From Kribbella sindirgiensis (GTDB lineage: Bacteria > Actinomycetota > Actinomycetes > Propionibacteriales > Kribbellaceae), in NCBI RefSeq assembly GCF_004331435.1, contig NZ_SJKA01000005.1, positions 372,001-436,000 on the forward strand: a stretch of DNA of 64,000 bases, written 5' to 3'. Below the pieces are notes generated by a model, which saw only the letters and a list, made by a program, of their open reading frames with translations, did no database searches and was not told where the DNA came from. Below are positions 1 through 8,197 of this stretch, in pieces. Each line of letters begins with the position of its first letter. Positions within the stretch are counted from its first letter, which is position 1. The position numbers and the translations under genes are program-made.

Positions 1-466
1 AGAACTGGTGCGGGTAGTGGTCGACCCGGCGCGCCGCGTCCGGGATGTGCACCCGCTCCAGCGCCTCGATCGCGACCTTCCGCGCCGCGCTCCGCGATCC
101 ACCGCGGTGGGTGCGGTACATCTCGGCGATCTGCAGACCCACCGTGTAGTAGGGATTCAGCGACGACAGCGGGTCCTGGAACACCATCGAGATCGCGTTA
201 CCCCGCACGGATCTGAGGTCGCGGTCCGAGCGCCCGAGCAGCTCGGCGCCGTCCAGCCGGACACTGCCCGACGTCCGGGCGCCGCGCGGCAGCAGCCCGA
301 GGACGGCGAGGGCGGTCATCGACTTGCCCGATCCGGACTCGCCGACGATCCCGACCGTCTCGTCCCGGCCGACCGTGAACGACACGTTCTTCACCACGTC
401 GACCGGTCCCCGGCTGGTCGGCAAGGTGACCGTCAGATTGTCGACAACGAACAATTCGTCGCTCAT
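1..466 (-). CDS. Opp/Dpp-type ABC transporter ATP-binding protein (C-terminus beyond window)
   Basis: Cytoplasmic ATPase of an oligopeptide/dipeptide-type importer. The reading frame starts MSDELFVVDN at 466 and stays open to the window edge, so about 155 residues are visible and the signature motif lies outside. The Walker A motif GESGSGKS is at residues 42-49, and a Q-loop VFQDPLSSLNP follows. The ATG overlaps the TGA of the upstream permease (ATGA), so it is the fourth gene of the permease operon. The family usually pairs this protein with a second ATPase, presumably further left. The substrate is not readable from the sequence; the GH127 gene heading the operon suggests arabinosylated compounds (inference). 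Confidence 0.9.
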   Translation of the reverse strand, partial: MSDELFVVDNLTVTLPTSRGPVDVVKNVSFTVGRDETVGIVGESGSGKSMTALAVLGLLPRGARTSGSVRLDGAELLGRSDRDLRSVRGNAISMVFQDPLSSLNPYYTVGLQIAEMYRTHRGGSRSAARKVAIEALERVHIPDAARRVDHYPHQF

Positions 467-1446
467 GCCGACACCACCCGGACCCGTGGATCGAGGGCCG
501 TGTACAGCAGGTCCACCACGACGTTGCCGATGACAACGAAGAAGGCGGCGAGCAGCGTGACCGCCATGATCACCGGCTGGTCGTTCTTGGCGATCGAGTC
601 GGCGGCCATCTTCCCGATCCCGTTCAGCCCGAACACGGTCTCGGTGATCAGTGCACCGCCGAGCAGGCCGGCGAAATCCATCCCGAAGATCGTGGTGATC
701 GGTGTCAGCGCGGGACGTAACGCGTGCCGGCGCATGATCAGCGCGCCGCTCAGTCCCTTGGCCCGCGCGGTCCGGTAGTAGTTCTCGGCCAACGTGTCGA
801 TGACATTGCTCCGGGTCAACCGTGCGTACAGACAGGCGTAGCCGACGGCGAGCACGACCCACGGCATCAGGTACGACTCGAACCAGACTGCCGGATTGTC
901 AACAAACGACACAGCCGACGGGAACGGCAGCACCTGGAGCTTCACGACCAGCACGTACTGCAGCACCAGCGCGAGCACGTAGTTCGGCACGCTCACACCG
1001 CCGAGCGCGAGGCCCATCGCGGACCGGTCCCACCACGTGCCCTGCTTGACCGCGCTGACCAGACCACCGATCACCCCGACGAGCAGCCACAGTACGGCGG
1101 CACCGACCGCGACCGTGATGCTGACCGGAAGCCGCGCGGTGATCATGCTCCACACCGACTCGTTGGTCTGGAAGCTGTACCCGAGACACGGCGCCGAGCA
1201 GTGCACCGAGCCGTAGTCGCGGCCCGCGAAGATCCCGCTCAGGAACTCCCAGAACTGCGTGAGCAACGGCTGGTTGAGCCCGAGCACGGTACGGATCGAG
1301 TCGATGCGCTCCGGCGTACACGTCTTGCCGCAGATCATCACCGCGGGATCCGGCGAGAGCTTGAAGAAGATCAGGTACGTGAACAGGCACACGGCCAGCA
1401 GGATCAGTACGACGCCCCCGAGCCGGCCCAGGACATAGCGCGTCAT
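463..1446 (-). CDS. ABC transporter permease, OppB/DppB type
   Basis: Inner-membrane permease of 327 aa. The N-terminal helix (YVLGRLGGVVLILLAVCLF), the large extracytoplasmic loop after it, and the C-terminal half with the EAA-type stretch around ARAKGLSGALIMRRHALRPAL are typical of DppB. Four Cys lie in the external loop (CGKTC and CSAPC), which is unusual and could form disulfides. The start ATG overlaps the stop of the DppC-like gene, and the stop overlaps the ATPase start, so all are translationally coupled. It acts with the DppC-like permease, the lipoprotein receptor and the ATPase(s). Confidence 0.92.
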   Translation of the reverse strand: MTRYVLGRLGGVVLILLAVCLFTYLIFFKLSPDPAVMICGKTCTPERIDSIRTVLGLNQPLLTQFWEFLSGIFAGRDYGSVHCSAPCLGYSFQTNESVWSMITARLPVSITVAVGAAVLWLLVGVIGGLVSAVKQGTWWDRSAMGLALGGVSVPNYVLALVLQYVLVVKLQVLPFPSAVSFVDNPAVWFESYLMPWVVLAVGYACLYARLTRSNVIDTLAENYYRTARAKGLSGALIMRRHALRPALTPITTIFGMDFAGLLGGALITETVFGLNGIGKMAADSIAKNDQPVIMAVTLLAAFFVVIGNVVVDLLYTALDPRVRVVSA

Positions 1447-2390
1447 GCGGCTTCTCCCTGGTCGATAAGGGTGCGGATCTTGTCGCCCAGGACGGTGAGC
1501 GAGAGCACGGTGAGGAACAGGAACAGGCCGGGGATCGCGAAGAACATCGGATCCACCGAGTACCAGCTCACCGAGCTCGAGATCATCTGCCCCCAGGACG
1601 CGGTCGGCGGCGAGACACCGACACCGAGGAAGGACAGACCCGCCTCGGTGCCGATGTAGCCGGGGATGGCGAGCGTCGTCATCACGACGATCGAGCCGCG
1701 CAGGTTCGGCAGGATCTCCCGGAACACCACCTGGGAGTCCTTCGCCCCGGACGCCCGCGCCGCCTCGACGAACTCACGGTTCGCCAGCGTCATCGTCTGA
1801 CCGCGGATCACCCGCGCGAGGTACGGCCAGCCGAACGCGCTGATCACCACGACCAGCAGCACCGGGCGGTTCCCGGACGGCAGCGACGACAGGATCGCGA
1901 TCATGAAGATCAGCGCCGGGAACGCCATCAGGAAGTCCATCAGCCGGGAGATGACCTGGTCGACCCAGCCGCGGTAGAACCCGGCCAGCATGCCGAGCAC
2001 GACGCCGAGGATCCCGGTCAGCAAGGTTGCAGACAAGGAGATGGTGATCGAGACGCGGGCGCCGTACACGATCCGGGCGAACAGGTCGCGGCCGTTCTGC
2101 GGCTCGACGCCGAACCAGTGCGAGCCGCTGATCCCGCCGAGTGCGCCGTGCGGGACGCCGCCGAGGTCCGAGTTGATCGCCGCCGAGTCGAACTGGTACG
2201 GCCCCCAGCCGCTGATCTTGGTGATCAGCGGCGCGGCGACCGCCATCAGGACCACGATCGCCAGGAACACCAGGCAGGCCAGCGCACCCTTGTCCCGCGT
2301 GATCCTGGTGAGAACTCGCTTGCCCGAGGTGGGCGGCGCCGATGACGGCGCCGCCTCCTCGACCTCGACGAGTGCCGGGGTTGCTGTCAC
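1443..2390 (-). CDS. ABC transporter permease, OppC/DppC type
   Basis: Second permease of the importer, 315 aa. I place the start at GTG 2390 (VTATPALVEVEE) because it overlaps the TGA of the binding-protein gene (GTGA). The frame is open further upstream only as an out-of-frame shadow of the receptor gene. A first membrane segment near residues 33-52 (ACLVFLAIVVLMAVAAPLI) is followed by a long external region with the conserved HWFGVEPQNGRDLFAR, then the EAA loop (EAARASGAKDSQVVFREILPN) and LSFLGVGVSPPTASWG, all diagnostic of DppC. Coupled to dppB-like downstream. Confidence 0.92.
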   Translation of the reverse strand: MTATPALVEVEEAAPSSAPPTSGKRVLTRITRDKGALACLVFLAIVVLMAVAAPLITKISGWGPYQFDSAAINSDLGGVPHGALGGISGSHWFGVEPQNGRDLFARIVYGARVSITISLSATLLTGILGVVLGMLAGFYRGWVDQVISRLMDFLMAFPALIFMIAILSSLPSGNRPVLLVVVISAFGWPYLARVIRGQTMTLANREFVEAARASGAKDSQVVFREILPNLRGSIVVMTTLAIPGYIGTEAGLSFLGVGVSPPTASWGQMISSSVSWYSVDPMFFAIPGLFLFLTVLSLTVLGDKIRTLIDQGEAA

Positions 2391-4084
2391 TTCCCGGCGT
2401 CCTTCAGACCCACGGACACCAGGTCGATGCCGCCGGAGAAACCGTCGTGCAGGTAGGCGCCACCGATGTTGCTGCCGACAATCATCAGGACCTTCTCGTA
2501 GAGCAGCGGGACGACCGGCGCCAGCGCCATGATCTGCTTGTCCAGTTCGCCGTACGCCTTGTTCGCGGCCTGGACGTCGGTCAGCTTGGCGATCTCGTCG
2601 ATCTTCGCGTTCACGCCCGGGTCGTTCAGCTGCGCCAGGTTGCTGTTCCCCTTCGGGGTGATGTTGCGGCCGTCGAACAGCGGCGGCAGGAACGTCGCAC
2701 CGGACGGCCAGTCCGGGCACCAGCCGGTGATCGCCGCGTCGTGCTGCTGTGACGTCGTACCGATCACCTCGTAGTACGTCGCGGTGTCGATGGTGTTGAT
2801 CTTCACGGTGATCTTCAGTGGCTCGAGCGCCTGCTGGATGGCGACCGCCATCGCCTGCATCTTCGGTTGCGCGCGGGTGTCGAGCGTCATCGTGAAGCCG
2901 TCCGCGAAACCGGCCTCGGTGAGCAGTTTGCGGGCGCCGTCGACGTCACCCTTGTGGTCCGGGCTCGGGTACGGGTCGTAGTCCACCCGGCCGGCGATGG
3001 TCGGCGGCTGGATGCTGGTGGCGATGTCGGCGAGGGTCGATCCGCCGACCGCGTCGCGGACCGTCTGCTTGTTGACCGCGAGGTTGATCGCCTGCCGCAC
3101 CTTCACGTTGTCCAGCGGCTTCTTCGTGGAGTTCAGCCCCATGTACGTCGTACAGCCGCCGAGACCGCTCATCGTGCGCTGCTTGAGCTGCGCGGTCTGG
3201 ACCCGGGCCACCGTGGCGGCCTGGATGGTGCCGGCGATCGCGTCGGCGTCGGTGCCCTGGCCGGCGATCATCCGCTCGTCGATCGTCGCCGGGTCGAGGC
3301 CGAACGTCCACTGGAACGCGTCCGGGTTCGCCTGCCGTACGTCGTCGGTCTTCTTGTCCCACTTGTCGTTGCGGACCAGCTTGAGCGCCGCGCCCGGCTT
3401 GTACTCGGAGACCTTGTACGGTCCCGACGCGATCGGCTTGCTGTCCAGCGCGTTGCCCGCGCCCTGCCCCTTCGGCACCGGCGTGAACGTGTTCTGCGCG
3501 ACCACGCTGCCGAAGTCGGCGTACGGCTTCTTCAGGTGGAACACGATCGTCTTCGCGTCCGGTGTGAGGATTGTCGGCAATTCACCGGACTTGTACGGGC
3601 CCTGGTACGACGCGGGCGCGTCGATCAGCTGCTTCGCGTACGGCGAACCGATGCCGATCTCCGGATCCCACGCCCGCGAGACACCCCACTTCACGTCGGC
3701 GCTCGTGATCGGCGCACCGGTCTCGAAGAACAGGCCGTCCTTCAGCGTGAACGTCCAGGTCTTGCCGCCGTCGGACGGCTTGCCCGTGTCGGTGGCGAGA
3801 TCCGGCACGATCTTGGTGCCGTCGGCTCCCGGTGCGGCGCCCTGGGTGGTGAGCGTGCGGTAGATCAGCCGGTAGAAGTTGTTGACACCGCCGTCGAAAC
3901 CGCGGGCCGGGTCGAGGTGCGAGAACGCGGCGTTCGCGAGCACCTGCAGCGTGCCGCCCTGCGCGGCCTTGGCACCGGGGCCGGCGGACTCACCGCTCGC
4001 ACCGCCGGAGGCGTTGCCGCCGCACGCGGTCAGCGCGAGCGCCGCCGATGCCACGAGCCCCACCAGCATGGAAGTTCTCTTCAT
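2387..4084 (-). CDS. Extracellular solute-binding lipoprotein, family 5 (SBP_bac_5)
   Basis: Receptor of the Opp/Dpp-type importer, 565 aa. ATG 4084 overlaps the upstream GH127 stop (TGATG), with an AAAGAG ribosome site about 9 nt before it; this start gives a lipoprotein signal with lipobox LTAC and Cys21. Family-5 features include the N-terminal LDPARGFDGGVNNFYRLIY and a central block around VRQAINLAVNKQTVRDAV. Known members bind peptides, and some bind oligosaccharides. Operon order GH127-receptor-permeases-ATPase suggests the ligand is the glycosidase substrate or its carrier (inference). Confidence 0.92.
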   Translation of the reverse strand: MKRTSMLVGLVASAALALTACGGNASGGASGESAGPGAKAAQGGTLQVLANAAFSHLDPARGFDGGVNNFYRLIYRTLTTQGAAPGADGTKIVPDLATDTGKPSDGGKTWTFTLKDGLFFETGAPITSADVKWGVSRAWDPEIGIGSPYAKQLIDAPASYQGPYKSGELPTILTPDAKTIVFHLKKPYADFGSVVAQNTFTPVPKGQGAGNALDSKPIASGPYKVSEYKPGAALKLVRNDKWDKKTDDVRQANPDAFQWTFGLDPATIDERMIAGQGTDADAIAGTIQAATVARVQTAQLKQRTMSGLGGCTTYMGLNSTKKPLDNVKVRQAINLAVNKQTVRDAVGGSTLADIATSIQPPTIAGRVDYDPYPSPDHKGDVDGARKLLTEAGFADGFTMTLDTRAQPKMQAMAVAIQQALEPLKITVKINTIDTATYYEVIGTTSQQHDAAITGWCPDWPSGATFLPPLFDGRNITPKGNSNLAQLNDPGVNAKIDEIAKLTDVQAANKAYGELDKQIMALAPVVPLLYEKVLMIVGSNIGGAYLHDGFSGGIDLVSVGLKDAGK

Positions 4085-5931
4085 CAGTCGTCTCTTTCGG
4101 TTCGCAGCCACACACGCATGGCCAGGGCCTGACGGTTTCCCCAGAGGAAGTACGGCGTGAATGTCACCGGCACTTCATGAGAGGCGGATTCCTGGGGTTG
4201 GTCGGTGAGTACGGGGTAAAGCTCGGGCGCCGGAGCCGGCGCGACACCGGCCGTCAGCTCGAGGACGAGGTGGCCGTCCCGCTCCCGCGGGACCGCTCGG
4301 TGCACAGCGGCCGGTGTCAGCAACAGGTCGTCCACCGGGGCCTCGACGTCTTGTTGCTCGACGCAATAGACCAGCGGGCCTCGCGCCACGGCGATCGCAC
4401 CCCGGGTCGCATCGAGATACGGATGCGACCCATGCGCCCGAGGTCCCATCGGCAACGTCAGCCGCAGCACGTCGCCAGGCTTGAAGTTTCTGGTGGTTAC
4501 TGCCCAGCCGACGTCTACGGGCTGTCCGTCGAGCTGCGCCTCCGAAGCCCAGCGCGGGATGCGCAGGGCGATTGCTCGCTCCTCGGCCGGCGCGTCCTCG
4601 ACGGTCAGCGTGATCTCGCCGTCCCACGGGTAGTTGGTGGAGACGTTGACGGTGAGACCGTCCGCGGTGATCCGGGCGCCGGCGTAGATGCCGACGTACA
4701 GAACGTTGTCGCGGGCAACTGCTATGTGGTCCTGGAGTTCGGACATCCAGCGGATGATGTTCGGCGGGCAGCACGGGCAGCCGAACCACGCGCGCCGCAA
4801 CAGCTCGCCACCGTCCTCCGCCCCGGAGCGCTGCTCATGATCCGGCCGCCGCTGCAGCGGGTTGTCGTAGAAGAACGCCGTACCCTCGGCCGAAAGCCCA
4901 ACGGCATAAGCGTTGTAGAGCACCGTCTCGTACACGTCGAGGTACGACGCCTTGCCCGTGGCGCGGAACATCCGCCACGCCCACTGCATCGTCGCGATCG
5001 CCGCGCACGTCTCGGCGTACGCCCGCTCGGACGGCAGCTCGTACCGGTCGCCGATCGCCTCGTCGGAGTGCCGGCTGCCGAGCCCGCCGGTGAGGTACAG
5101 CTTCGTCGCGACCATGTCGTCCCACAGCCGCTCGAGCGCAGCCAGCAGCGTCGGGTCCCCGGTCTCCAGGTGTACGTCGGCCGCGCCCGCCGCGAGGTAC
5201 GCCATCCGCACCGCGTGCCCGGTGACGGACGGCAGCTCGCGGAACGGCACGTGGTCCTGGAAGTACTCCCCCGGGAAGATCGTGTGCTCGAGCTTCCCCT
5301 GACCACGCCGGTCGACGAACAGGCGGGCCTGTGTGAGGTAGTCCTCGTCGCCAGTTTCACGATAAAGCTCGACCAGCGCCATCTCGACCTCGGGATGACC
5401 GTCGACAATCTCCGTACCGTCGACGCCGTACGTCCGGACGACGAGGTCCGCGAACCGCCGGGCGATTGTCAACAATCGGCCGTCCGACAATCGACGCTGC
5501 GCCGCGACGGCGGCCTGGATCAGGTGGCCGAGGTTGTAGAGCTCGTGACCCCAGCCGAGGTCCGACCAGGGCTGCTTCGGCTGGTCCGGGTCCTGGAAGT
5601 ACGAGTTCAGGTAGCCGTCGTCGGCCTGCGCCTGCTCGAGGAGCTCGACGACCTCGTCGAAGAACTCCCGCGCGCCGGCCGGCGCCCCGTCCTCGCGATC
5701 CACCTCGTAGGCGAGGCCCTCGAGCGTCTTGTAGAGGTCGGTGTCCAGGAACGGGTACCGCCCGCGGTACGGCCCGACCGACGGGTCGGCCAGCCGCCGG
5801 AGGTTCTCCAGGTTCCCGGCCTTGCGCAGCTCGGCGATCGCGTGCGGGATCGTCGCTCGCCGGTTCCGCTGCTGCCAGTCGTGCAGCAACCCTCCGGTCA
5901 GCTCGACGCTGACGTCTGTACCGTGTGACAT
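4084..5931 (-). CDS. GH127 family glycoside hydrolase (predicted beta-L-arabinofuranosidase)
   Basis: Intracellular 615-aa enzyme without a signal peptide. GH127 (formerly DUF1680) enzymes such as bifidobacterial HypBA1 release beta-L-arabinofuranose with a Zn-bound Cys nucleophile. The motif GCPCCPPN places the paired cysteines at 387/388, and YAETC gives Glu307 and Cys309, the expected four-ligand Zn site. The start at 5931 (MSHGTDVSVE) is favoured because it lies 7 nt after a TAAGGT -10 element and because GH127-like sequence begins only there; the frame extends further upstream without homology. It heads the importer operon (TGATG overlap), consistent with cleaving imported arabinosides. 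Confidence 0.92.
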   Translation of the reverse strand: MSHGTDVSVELTGGLLHDWQQRNRRATIPHAIAELRKAGNLENLRRLADPSVGPYRGRYPFLDTDLYKTLEGLAYEVDREDGAPAGAREFFDEVVELLEQAQADDGYLNSYFQDPDQPKQPWSDLGWGHELYNLGHLIQAAVAAQRRLSDGRLLTIARRFADLVVRTYGVDGTEIVDGHPEVEMALVELYRETGDEDYLTQARLFVDRRGQGKLEHTIFPGEYFQDHVPFRELPSVTGHAVRMAYLAAGAADVHLETGDPTLLAALERLWDDMVATKLYLTGGLGSRHSDEAIGDRYELPSERAYAETCAAIATMQWAWRMFRATGKASYLDVYETVLYNAYAVGLSAEGTAFFYDNPLQRRPDHEQRSGAEDGGELLRRAWFGCPCCPPNIIRWMSELQDHIAVARDNVLYVGIYAGARITADGLTVNVSTNYPWDGEITLTVEDAPAEERAIALRIPRWASEAQLDGQPVDVGWAVTTRNFKPGDVLRLTLPMGPRAHGSHPYLDATRGAIAVARGPLVYCVEQQDVEAPVDDLLLTPAAVHRAVPRERDGHLVLELTAGVAPAPAPELYPVLTDQPQESASHEVPVTFTPYFLWGNRQALAMRVWLRTERDD

Positions 5932-5967
5932 TGCACAGACCTTAAGTGCAATGTCACACCTTGCCAA
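5923..5967 (-). promoter_or_regulatory. Leaderless promoter with 14-bp perfect inverted repeat upstream of the GH127 operon
   Basis: On the minus strand TTGGCA (5967-5962), a 17-nt spacer and TAAGGT (5944-5939) form a good vegetative promoter. The ATG begins 7 nt after the -10, predicting a leaderless mRNA. A perfect inverted repeat has arms GTGTGACATTGCAC (5959-5946) and GTGCAATGTCACAC (5936-5923). One arm lies in the spacer and the other covers the transcription start and start codon, flanking the -10. This is an operator-like arrangement for a dimeric repressor. AAGG within the -10 could also act as a Shine-Dalgarno if a longer transcript exists. Confidence 0.75.
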
Positions 5968-6049
5968 CCCCCGACGAAAGACGTTTACACGCCGGAAACG
6001 ATCCACCCCGTCACGACCTGGTGGCCCTCCGCGACGGCATCGTGTTTCC

Positions 6050-6682
6050 GTGACCGCCCCACGCCTCGACCTCCGCCGCCCGCCGACCAAACCCGCCGGC
6101 AACCTCTTCCGCGTCACCGCCGCGGTGAGTTTCCTGTCTTTCGCCCTGGTCTGGGAGGCCTACCTGCTGTTCCCCTTGGCCGAGCTCGAATCGTGCACCG
6201 GAGACGGTAATGCGCCCTGTCCCCTGAGCCTCGACACAGCCGGCGGATTCCTCAACGAACTGGGGCCCCTCCTGGCGACGGCTTGCGTCGAACTCGTGGT
6301 AATCGCCTGCTACCTGGCCTGGGCCGCCGCCCGCCGGACTCTCGACCCGCGCGCCGGGCTCCGCTGGTCGCCGATCGCGATCGGCATCGTCGCTCTGGCC
6401 GTCGGCGGCTTCGGCTGGCTGATCGACGGGGGCGACCTGAGCGGCCCGGATTCCGTAGGACCCGGCCTCGTCCTGCTGTTCGCGTTGTGGCTGTTCACCC
6501 CACTGGCTTTGTACGGCGTTCATCGCGGTGATCAGCGTGCGGTGATCCCGGTCGTGATCGGTCTCGCGCCGACAGCGGCCGTCAACGCGTACGTCGTCCC
6601 GGAGGCCCCGATCGGCGCCCTGCCGGCCGTCATGCTCGTCGTCGCGGTGGTCGCCGTTGTGGTCGTGCGCCGACGCGAGTGA
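6050..6682 (+). CDS. Hypothetical multi-pass membrane protein, paralog 1 of 3
   Basis: 210-aa protein of unknown function. Start GTG 6050 (VTAPRLDLRR) is chosen by alignment with the two downstream paralogs, which begin VTDPRLDLDR and VTAPRLDLRR; upstream of it the sequence CATCGTGTTTCC resembles that before paralog 2. About six hydrophobic segments are visible, for example FLSFALVWEAYLLF, the ELVVIACYLAWAAARRTLD block shared by all three, and a C-terminal AVMLVVAVVAVVVV. Cys residues lie in the first external loop (SCTGDGNAPC). Divergent from the GH127 operon. No domain recognised. Confidence 0.7.
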   Translation: MTAPRLDLRRPPTKPAGNLFRVTAAVSFLSFALVWEAYLLFPLAELESCTGDGNAPCPLSLDTAGGFLNELGPLLATACVELVVIACYLAWAAARRTLDPRAGLRWSPIAIGIVALAVGGFGWLIDGGDLSGPDSVGPGLVLLFALWLFTPLALYGVHRGDQRAVIPVVIGLAPTAAVNAYVVPEAPIGALPAVMLVVAVVAVVVVRRRE

Positions 6683-6720
6683 GCCGCTGGGTGGACCCTT
6701 GGCACGTCATCGTGGTTCCT

Positions 6721-7368
6721 GTGACCGACCCGCGCCTCGACCTCGACCGTCGGCCTGTCAGGCCCGTCGGCAACCTGTTCCGCGTCACCGCCGCGGCGAG
6801 CGTGCTGACTCTTCCCCTGTTCTGGGGGCTCCGTGTGGTGCTGCCGAATTCCGTCGAGGTCAACTGCGTCGTGCAACCCTGTCCCCCGTCTGTGGACTCG
6901 ATGGGCATGTCGGTCAGCAGCGCGGCCGTCCTCGTCATCACGGCGGCCGTCGAACTCGTCGTGATCGCTGCCTACCTCGCACGCGCCGCCGCACGGCGGA
7001 CGCTCGACCTCCGCACCGGCCTGCGCTGGTCGCCGGCCGCGGTCGCCGCCGTTGCGCTGGCGACCGGCGGCTTCAGCTGGCTGCTAAACGAGAGTCAGGT
7101 CGATCTGGGCGACCTCGGCTCCACCGGCTTCGGCTACCTGCTCCTGCTCGCGCTCTGGCTGCTCACGCCACTGGTTCTGTACGTCGTCGACCGTGGTGAC
7201 CGGCGTGCGGTCCTACCGGTGTCGATCGGCCTCGCACCCACCGCCGTCGCCGGCCTCTTCGCGCTCGAGGACAGCCCGATCGCCGCACTGCCGACCGCGA
7301 TGCTCATCATCGCGCTGACCACCGTCCTGCTCCTGCGTCGACGTCAGCACGCCGTCGTGGTGTCGTGA
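6721..7368 (+). CDS. Hypothetical multi-pass membrane protein, paralog 2 of 3
   Basis: 215-aa paralog of the flanking genes. Shared landmarks are RPVGNLFRVTAAASVL near the N-terminus, a Cys pair in the first external loop (CVVQPC), VELVVIAAYLARAAARRTLDLRTGLRWSP in the middle (read as two shared blocks), and ALWLLTPLVLYVVDRGDRRAV before the last helices. Start GTG 6721 follows from the alignment; GTG 6679, overlapping the stop of paralog 1, is an in-frame alternative adding 14 residues. Its stop overlaps the GTG of paralog 3. Function unknown. Confidence 0.7.
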   Translation: MTDPRLDLDRRPVRPVGNLFRVTAAASVLTLPLFWGLRVVLPNSVEVNCVVQPCPPSVDSMGMSVSSAAVLVITAAVELVVIAAYLARAAARRTLDLRTGLRWSPAAVAAVALATGGFSWLLNESQVDLGDLGSTGFGYLLLLALWLLTPLVLYVVDRGDRRAVLPVSIGLAPTAVAGLFALEDSPIAALPTAMLIIALTTVLLLRRRQHAVVVS

Positions 7369-8018
7369 CCGCCCCGCGCCTCGACCTCCGCCGCTCGCCG
7401 ACCAGGCCCGCCGGCAGCCTGTTCCGGGTCACCGCCGCGGTGAGTTTCCTCAGCATTCCCCTGCTCTTGGTCGCCTACCTGGTCGTTCCGCCTGATCACA
7501 TCCCGTGCCAGGACCATGCTTGCCCGCCGTCGACCGACGTGGTGCGACGGACCGCCGAGCCGCTGGACCTCGTTCTCGCGGCCGCGCTCGCCGAGCTCGT
7601 GGTGATCGCCTGTTATCTCGCCATCGCCGCAGCGCGCCGGTCGCTCGATCTGCGCACCGCTCTGCGGTGGTCACCGGCGGCGGTCGCCATCGTCACGCTC
7701 GCCGTCGGCAGTTTCGGCTGGCTACTGGACAACGGCGCCGGCCTCAGCTTCGACGCTGCGGAAGTCGCCTTCTTGCTTCTGCTCGTCGCCTGGCTGTTCA
7801 CGCCACTGATCCTGTACGTCGTGCATCGCGGCGATCGGCAGGCAGCAGTACCCGTCGTGATCGGCCTCGCTCCGACCGCCGTCGGCAACGCACTCCTGAT
7901 CAACAACGACCCGCTCATCCCACTCATGGCGCTCCCCGCGACCATGCTCACCATCGGCGTCCTTACCCTCGTCGCCGTGCGCCGACGCGAACGCGTGCGG
8001 TGGACTCCGGGGTCGTGA
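7365..8018 (+). CDS. Hypothetical multi-pass membrane protein, paralog 3 of 3
   Basis: 217-aa third member of the tandem family, starting at GTG 7365, which overlaps the TGA of paralog 2 (GTGA). It retains the conserved external Cys pair (CQDHAC), the ELVVIACYLAIAAARRSLD helix and the PVVIGLAPTAVGNAL segment. The family has a positively charged cytoplasmic C-terminus (RRRERVRW). The three genes look like recent local duplications with diverged external loops, suggesting different partners or ligands for the same fold (inference). It ends before a strong hairpin shared with convergent pnkp. Confidence 0.7.
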   Translation: MTAPRLDLRRSPTRPAGSLFRVTAAVSFLSIPLLLVAYLVVPPDHIPCQDHACPPSTDVVRRTAEPLDLVLAAALAELVVIACYLAIAAARRSLDLRTALRWSPAAVAIVTLAVGSFGWLLDNGAGLSFDAAEVAFLLLLVAWLFTPLILYVVHRGDRQAAVPVVIGLAPTAVGNALLINNDPLIPLMALPATMLTIGVLTLVAVRRRERVRWTPGS

Positions 8019-8080
8019 GACAGGTCGTGGTGGGCTCGCACCTGGTATTCCCTGTCCGCAGCACCCAGAAGGTGTCTCTC

Positions 8081-8136
8081 CCCCGGCAACCGGCTGACCG
8101 CGCCCACGGGTAGCCACAGTCCGCCGGTTGCCGGGG
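8081..8136. terminator. Inverted repeat between convergent genes (likely bidirectional terminator)
   Basis: Perfect 14-nt arms CCCCGGCAACCGGC (8081-8094) and GCCGGTTGCCGGGG (8123-8136) enclose a 28-nt loop in the gap between paralog 3 (plus) and pnkp (minus). There is no T tract, as is common in actinobacteria. Weaker outer complementarity (ACCTGG near 8040 against AGGT near 8170) makes the whole gap imperfectly palindromic. The rest of 8019-8197 shows no coding potential. Confidence 0.6.
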
Positions 8137-8197
8137 CGTGAGGACAGGTGCTGGTGGCTGGGAACAGGTCCGGAGCCCAGTCCGCCTGCGCGTGGGG

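Noticed and set aside
198..536. Minus-strand 112-codon open frame at the left edge
   Set aside because: It is out of frame with the ABC ATPase that shows Walker A and Q-loop motifs at the same place; the Arg-rich translation is a high-GC shadow.
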